Assembly: GCF_003184185.1 (NCBI RefSeq)
Contig: NZ_QHJG01000056.1
Coordinates: 4,214 to 15,985 of the forward strand
Length of the DNA stretch: 11,772 bases
Origin: Legionella qingyii
GTDB taxonomy: Bacteria > Pseudomonadota > Gammaproteobacteria > Legionellales > Legionellaceae
Direction: 5' to 3'
The position numbers and the translations under genes were made by a program. The notes beneath the pieces were generated by a model. It had not been told where the DNA came from. It saw only the letters and a list, made by a program, of their open reading frames with translations, and did not search any database. Each line of letters begins with the position of its first letter. Positions within the stretch are counted from its first letter, which is position 1. Shown one piece after another: positions 9,184 to 11,772 of the stretch.

Positions 9184-10545
9184 TACCGTTATTTACGAAC
9201 CGATGGGTAACCGATGTTCGAAGGACTACCTCGTTATCGGTCTTAACGATAAAAACTTCCATATCTAACCGTCTAATAACTTCAGGACTCACCACCATCT
9301 CGTAACTAACGAGTACTGTTTGAATGTGTTGTCACCTAATCAAGACCTGAATAACTAGTACTAAGTAATTGACGAAAAATAAAACCCTTAGTTGCGAAGA
9401 CCAGCTAAAGGACATCACGTTCAGTCTTAAACACAGGACATAGTTTCTAATCCGGAGGTTTATGCTTCTTACACCGTGAATATAAACGTGTTCGTAAATT
9501 TCGCTGATCTCTTTAGTGATCACCCAATAGTGAAGTTCTACGAGATATATAACTTTGAAATTTGGCTGATAATGGATGGATATCATGACCGGGTTTATGA
9601 CTGCTACTAAAATAAGAACCAATAACCGATTGACCACCGCAATTGTAAAGGCACTCTAGAAAATCCGTTAATACATGGGATTCACGGAAGTCACGGCGAC
9701 TAGAATTTCTATAACAACTTTGACGACCTGAGGTGAACCTGTTATTACTAGAACAAGAAAATTTTCCCTAACTTCGTAGGTATGTTTTACTCTTTCGTGT
9801 TGTTAAGCTTAACGGTCCAGCAGGTCTAAATCTCTCTAAATAATTGCTTGTATAGTAAGTATAGTAAGTTTTGGCTCTTGCAATATTCGTCGAACCTTAA
9901 CCTAAAGGTAGCCGTCAGTATAACGTACCTGGTGGACCTACACCCTTCTGCAAACGCCATCTCGTCAATTAACTAATAGAACCTACCGGTTCAAAAGTAT
10001 AATTGCGTAGGTCATATCGGTCGGGTATATAAGTACTCTGATCGTTTTTCCATCGTCTCTAAAAACTATACCGAGAGTTTATACGTGGAAGTCATAACCA
10101 ATAACTACTCTACCTTCGAAAGAATAGTTTGGCTCTTGATCCTAGCCCAGTGGTAGTACATCTTCTCCAACGTCTTAAAGACTCTGCATATGGTCTCCGA
10201 TGTTGCTTACTACAAAACTAACAGCGTTACTGATTGGCACACCTATACTAACTAGGTCGTTATGAGGCTGCTCCAGCCAAGCTAGTATAGTAGTTCCATC
10301 TGATGCGATTACTCTATCTCCAAAATCGGGATAATCTTTTTGAAAATCGTGGTGAAGGTTTTCTTCTTCTATATCTAGATTATGGATAAAGTTTTCTCGA
10401 ACGCCTGTCCGGAAACAGCCTACAACAAAAACATCAAGCTCTTCCCCGGGCAAATTGTCGTGCCAGTCCTTTTCTGTCTGAATCAGTTCTTTTAAACGAT
10501 AGGCGTGACGTAAGTAGCGGACGTGCTCATCTCCTTTATATAACT
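9184..10545 (+). CDS. Classical AAA+ ATPase (CDC48/FtsH-like module)
   Basis: The gene encodes 453 residues, from ATG 9184 (GGGGG ribosome site just upstream, spacing 5) to TGA 10543-10545. Residues 1 to about 210 form an N-terminal region I do not recognise. The ATPase module follows: GPPGCGKT at 249-256 (Walker A), VLVIDEMEAF with D308/E309 (Walker B), and a second region of homology reading MTNRVDMIDPAILRRGRFD. In this last segment N351 fits sensor 1, and the arginines at 362, 363 and 365 fit the arginine fingers of hexameric classical AAA proteins. A short helical small domain closes the protein. No protease domain (HExxH or serine protease) is present, so it should act as an unfoldase, segregase or remodeller. 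The N-terminal region probably picks substrates or partners. Its location between an Hsp70 and a membrane protein in one operon suggests it works with them. A substrate cannot be deduced. Confidence 0.9.
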
Positions 10546-11772
10546 GATGTCTTCTTAGATTTTTTCTCGTTGATCTAAAGCCAAAACGACCTAATAGGAG
10601 CTACCATAGACTATAACCGTGCTAGCAGTTTCTTCGTGTTCGGTTCTTTAATAGTGTACTATGATAAAGTCGTCTTTTGGTAGGTCTTTGATTAAATTAT
10701 TTCCTATGACTTGGTTCAAGCCTCGGTTAAGTCTTTCGGAGCTGGTGAAGAACCTACGAACCCCAATTCTCTTATTATTAACCTACAGAACGACATTGCA
10801 AAAAAATAACCACAACCGACAGTAGCCGTCCTCTCCGCTATTGTTTACGGTTTAGTGTTTTATGATTGGGACGAAATTGATCTGGAAATTATAGTGGTGT
10901 TTGAAGCAGTGTTGTCTAAAGACTCTCCGGTGGTTAAAGATTAGCTGGGAGACTTCTTTTTGGTTTTTATCCTTATTTTTTATATGAACTTTAACGAGTC
11001 TAAGCAACCACGAACCGACTTTTCTAAGCGTAACTTTGTCGATCTTTTTATCAATTACCAATATAACGTAGACTACATTTAGCGAAATTATTCTACCAAC
11101 CCTTGATATTAGCAGCGACACCTTTAAAAGCTATATCCGGTTCATTGAAACTTTCACGTTTTAGAATATAATTTTTAATAGCACGACATGAACTCAGGCT
11201 TCCCCGACGAGAAAAAAGTTCTTCGTGATAATCACAATTAAGGAGACTATTAGTACGAGAAGGTCTATTTTGAAATGTTCTTTAAGTCTTTTTTGATTTA
11301 GTTGAACCAATACTAAGTCCGATAGGTCTACCAAAAGACCCTCAATTTTGATTTGCTCGTTAAAATTTTAAAGTCCCGCTATACTCTTAATTATGACTAT
11401 TCAATTGATTATTTTGGAATGAATTCGTGAACTCGAATCGTTTTGACTTTTTTCTTTTTGTTGAATTTTATGTTTTTTTAAAATATTGATCATGACTTTT
11501 TTCTTTCTTACACCTACGAGTAGTAAGTGAATTTAGACTTTATGGAGTTGTACGCCTCGATCTAATAGAACCAGTACCAACCCAAACGTCATCTCCTATA
11601 TTCGTTTTGCCTTTACTCACATAGTTCCAGCAATATGGGGTTTTACGACTTGATCTAATAGAGCCGGTATCAACCTTAACGTCGTTCCCTATATTCGTTT
11701 TGCCTTTACCCACATAGTTCCAACTATATGGGTCTTTACGACTTGATCTAATAGAGCCGGTATCAACCTTAA
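10542..11772 (+). CDS. Membrane-anchored peptidoglycan-binding protein with Cys repeats (3' end cut)
   Basis: About 410 residues are visible and the frame is open at the window end. The likely start is a TTG at 10542-10544 overlapping the AAA+ stop as TTGA, with GAGGA at 10531-10535. An ATG at 10602 is the alternative. Order of parts: charged cytoplasmic residues 1-75; one membrane segment at about 78-95 (IIIGCLAVTFFYW); a proline/serine linker; a helical domain at about 145-220 containing IRWCLAEKIRIE and RFNKMVGNYNRRCG with its own cysteines; a peptidoglycan-binding type 1 domain at about 243-300 (LNQLGYDSGYPDGFLGVKT); a lysine-rich linker; then 31-residue repeats from residue 334. The topology implies an inner-membrane protein whose C-terminal parts contact the wall in the periplasm. 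From memory, the IRWCLAE-type domain resembles segments of some proteobacterial J-domain-associated proteins; this is unverified. It is translationally coupled to the AAA+ gene. Confidence 0.85.
11541..11772. repeat. 93-base in-frame tandem repeats encoding a 31-residue Cys motif
   Basis: Two full copies (11541-11633, 11634-11726) and the start of a third (11727 to the edge) lie inside the peptidoglycan-binding protein gene. Each codes for a unit of the form IPxxAELDYLGHxWxC-x10-CIKV, so each full unit has two cysteines ten residues apart. Copies 2 and 3 are nearly identical in DNA. Copy 1 differs at several silent sites, which suggests more recent duplication of the later copies. The number of further copies beyond the window is unknown. 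The two cysteines per unit could form disulphides in the periplasm. Confidence 0.9.

Noticed and set aside
10175..10453. A 92-codon frame on the reverse complement of the text as given, with a protein-like composition (MPGEELDVFVVGCF...)
   Set aside because: At first it looked like a correctly oriented insert. The AAA+ gene runs through the same bases without interruption on the complemented text, including its arginine-finger motif, so this frame is a shadow.
11541..11772. Regular repeats that might be a CRISPR array
   Set aside because: The 93-base units are contiguous, have no unique spacers, and stay in one reading frame inside a protein gene.

Overview
READING FRAME OF REFERENCE. The text as supplied behaves like a strand written backwards. 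Read normally it has no credible gene in either direction: the longest open frames are about 100 codons across 11.8 kb. If every base is complemented WITHOUT reversing the order, the whole window becomes dense, ordinary bacterial coding sequence. All gene calls below use that reading. '+' means the gene runs left to right on the base-complemented text. '-' means it runs right to left, which is the supplied letters read backwards. Coordinates are those of the window as given.

ORGANISM. The sequence is AT-rich Gammaproteobacterium-like DNA with Shine-Dalgarno sites, compact operons and F-type conjugation genes. The short MobF relaxase/helicase and the codon use would suit a Legionella-type or similar mobile genomic island (integrative conjugative element or plasmid). 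The genus is inferred only, not demonstrated.

LAYOUT. (1) Positions 1-4663 are the DNA-processing end of a conjugation system in one operon: the 3' part of a TraD coupling ATPase, a complete TraI/TrwC-type relaxase-helicase 8 bases later, and a 107-residue ribbon-helix-helix protein that probably belongs to the relaxosome. (2) Positions 4664-5033 are noncoding apart from a possible tiny gene remnant, with two small hairpins. (3) Positions 5034-5885 encode, in the opposite direction, an unrecognised four-helix membrane protein with two CxxC pairs. (4) Positions 5886-6320 are a divergent intergenic region with a good sigma-70-like promoter (TTGACA, 17 bases, TAGCAT) whose -35 box lies inside a CCTTG-A-CAAGG palindrome. 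(5) From 6321 to the right edge lies a tightly coupled four-gene cassette: a small GrpE-like protein, an enlarged Hsp70 (829 residues), an AAA+ ATPase of the classical CDC48/FtsH type (453 residues), and a single-pass membrane protein. The last has a peptidoglycan-binding domain and cysteine-containing 31-residue tandem repeats, and is cut by the window end.

HOW IT MAY WORK TOGETHER. TraD, TraI and the small DNA-binding protein would nick, unwind and deliver the element's DNA to a type IV secretion channel. The chaperone cassette looks like cargo. It combines an Hsp70, a nucleotide-exchange-like factor, an unfoldase-type ATPase and an envelope-anchored wall-binding protein, linked by overlapping start/stop codons. 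A dedicated system that senses or remodels something at the cell envelope is a reasonable hypothesis (defence, stress, or conjugation-related quality control), but the sequence does not prove any of these roles. This cassette is the best candidate here for an undescribed system.
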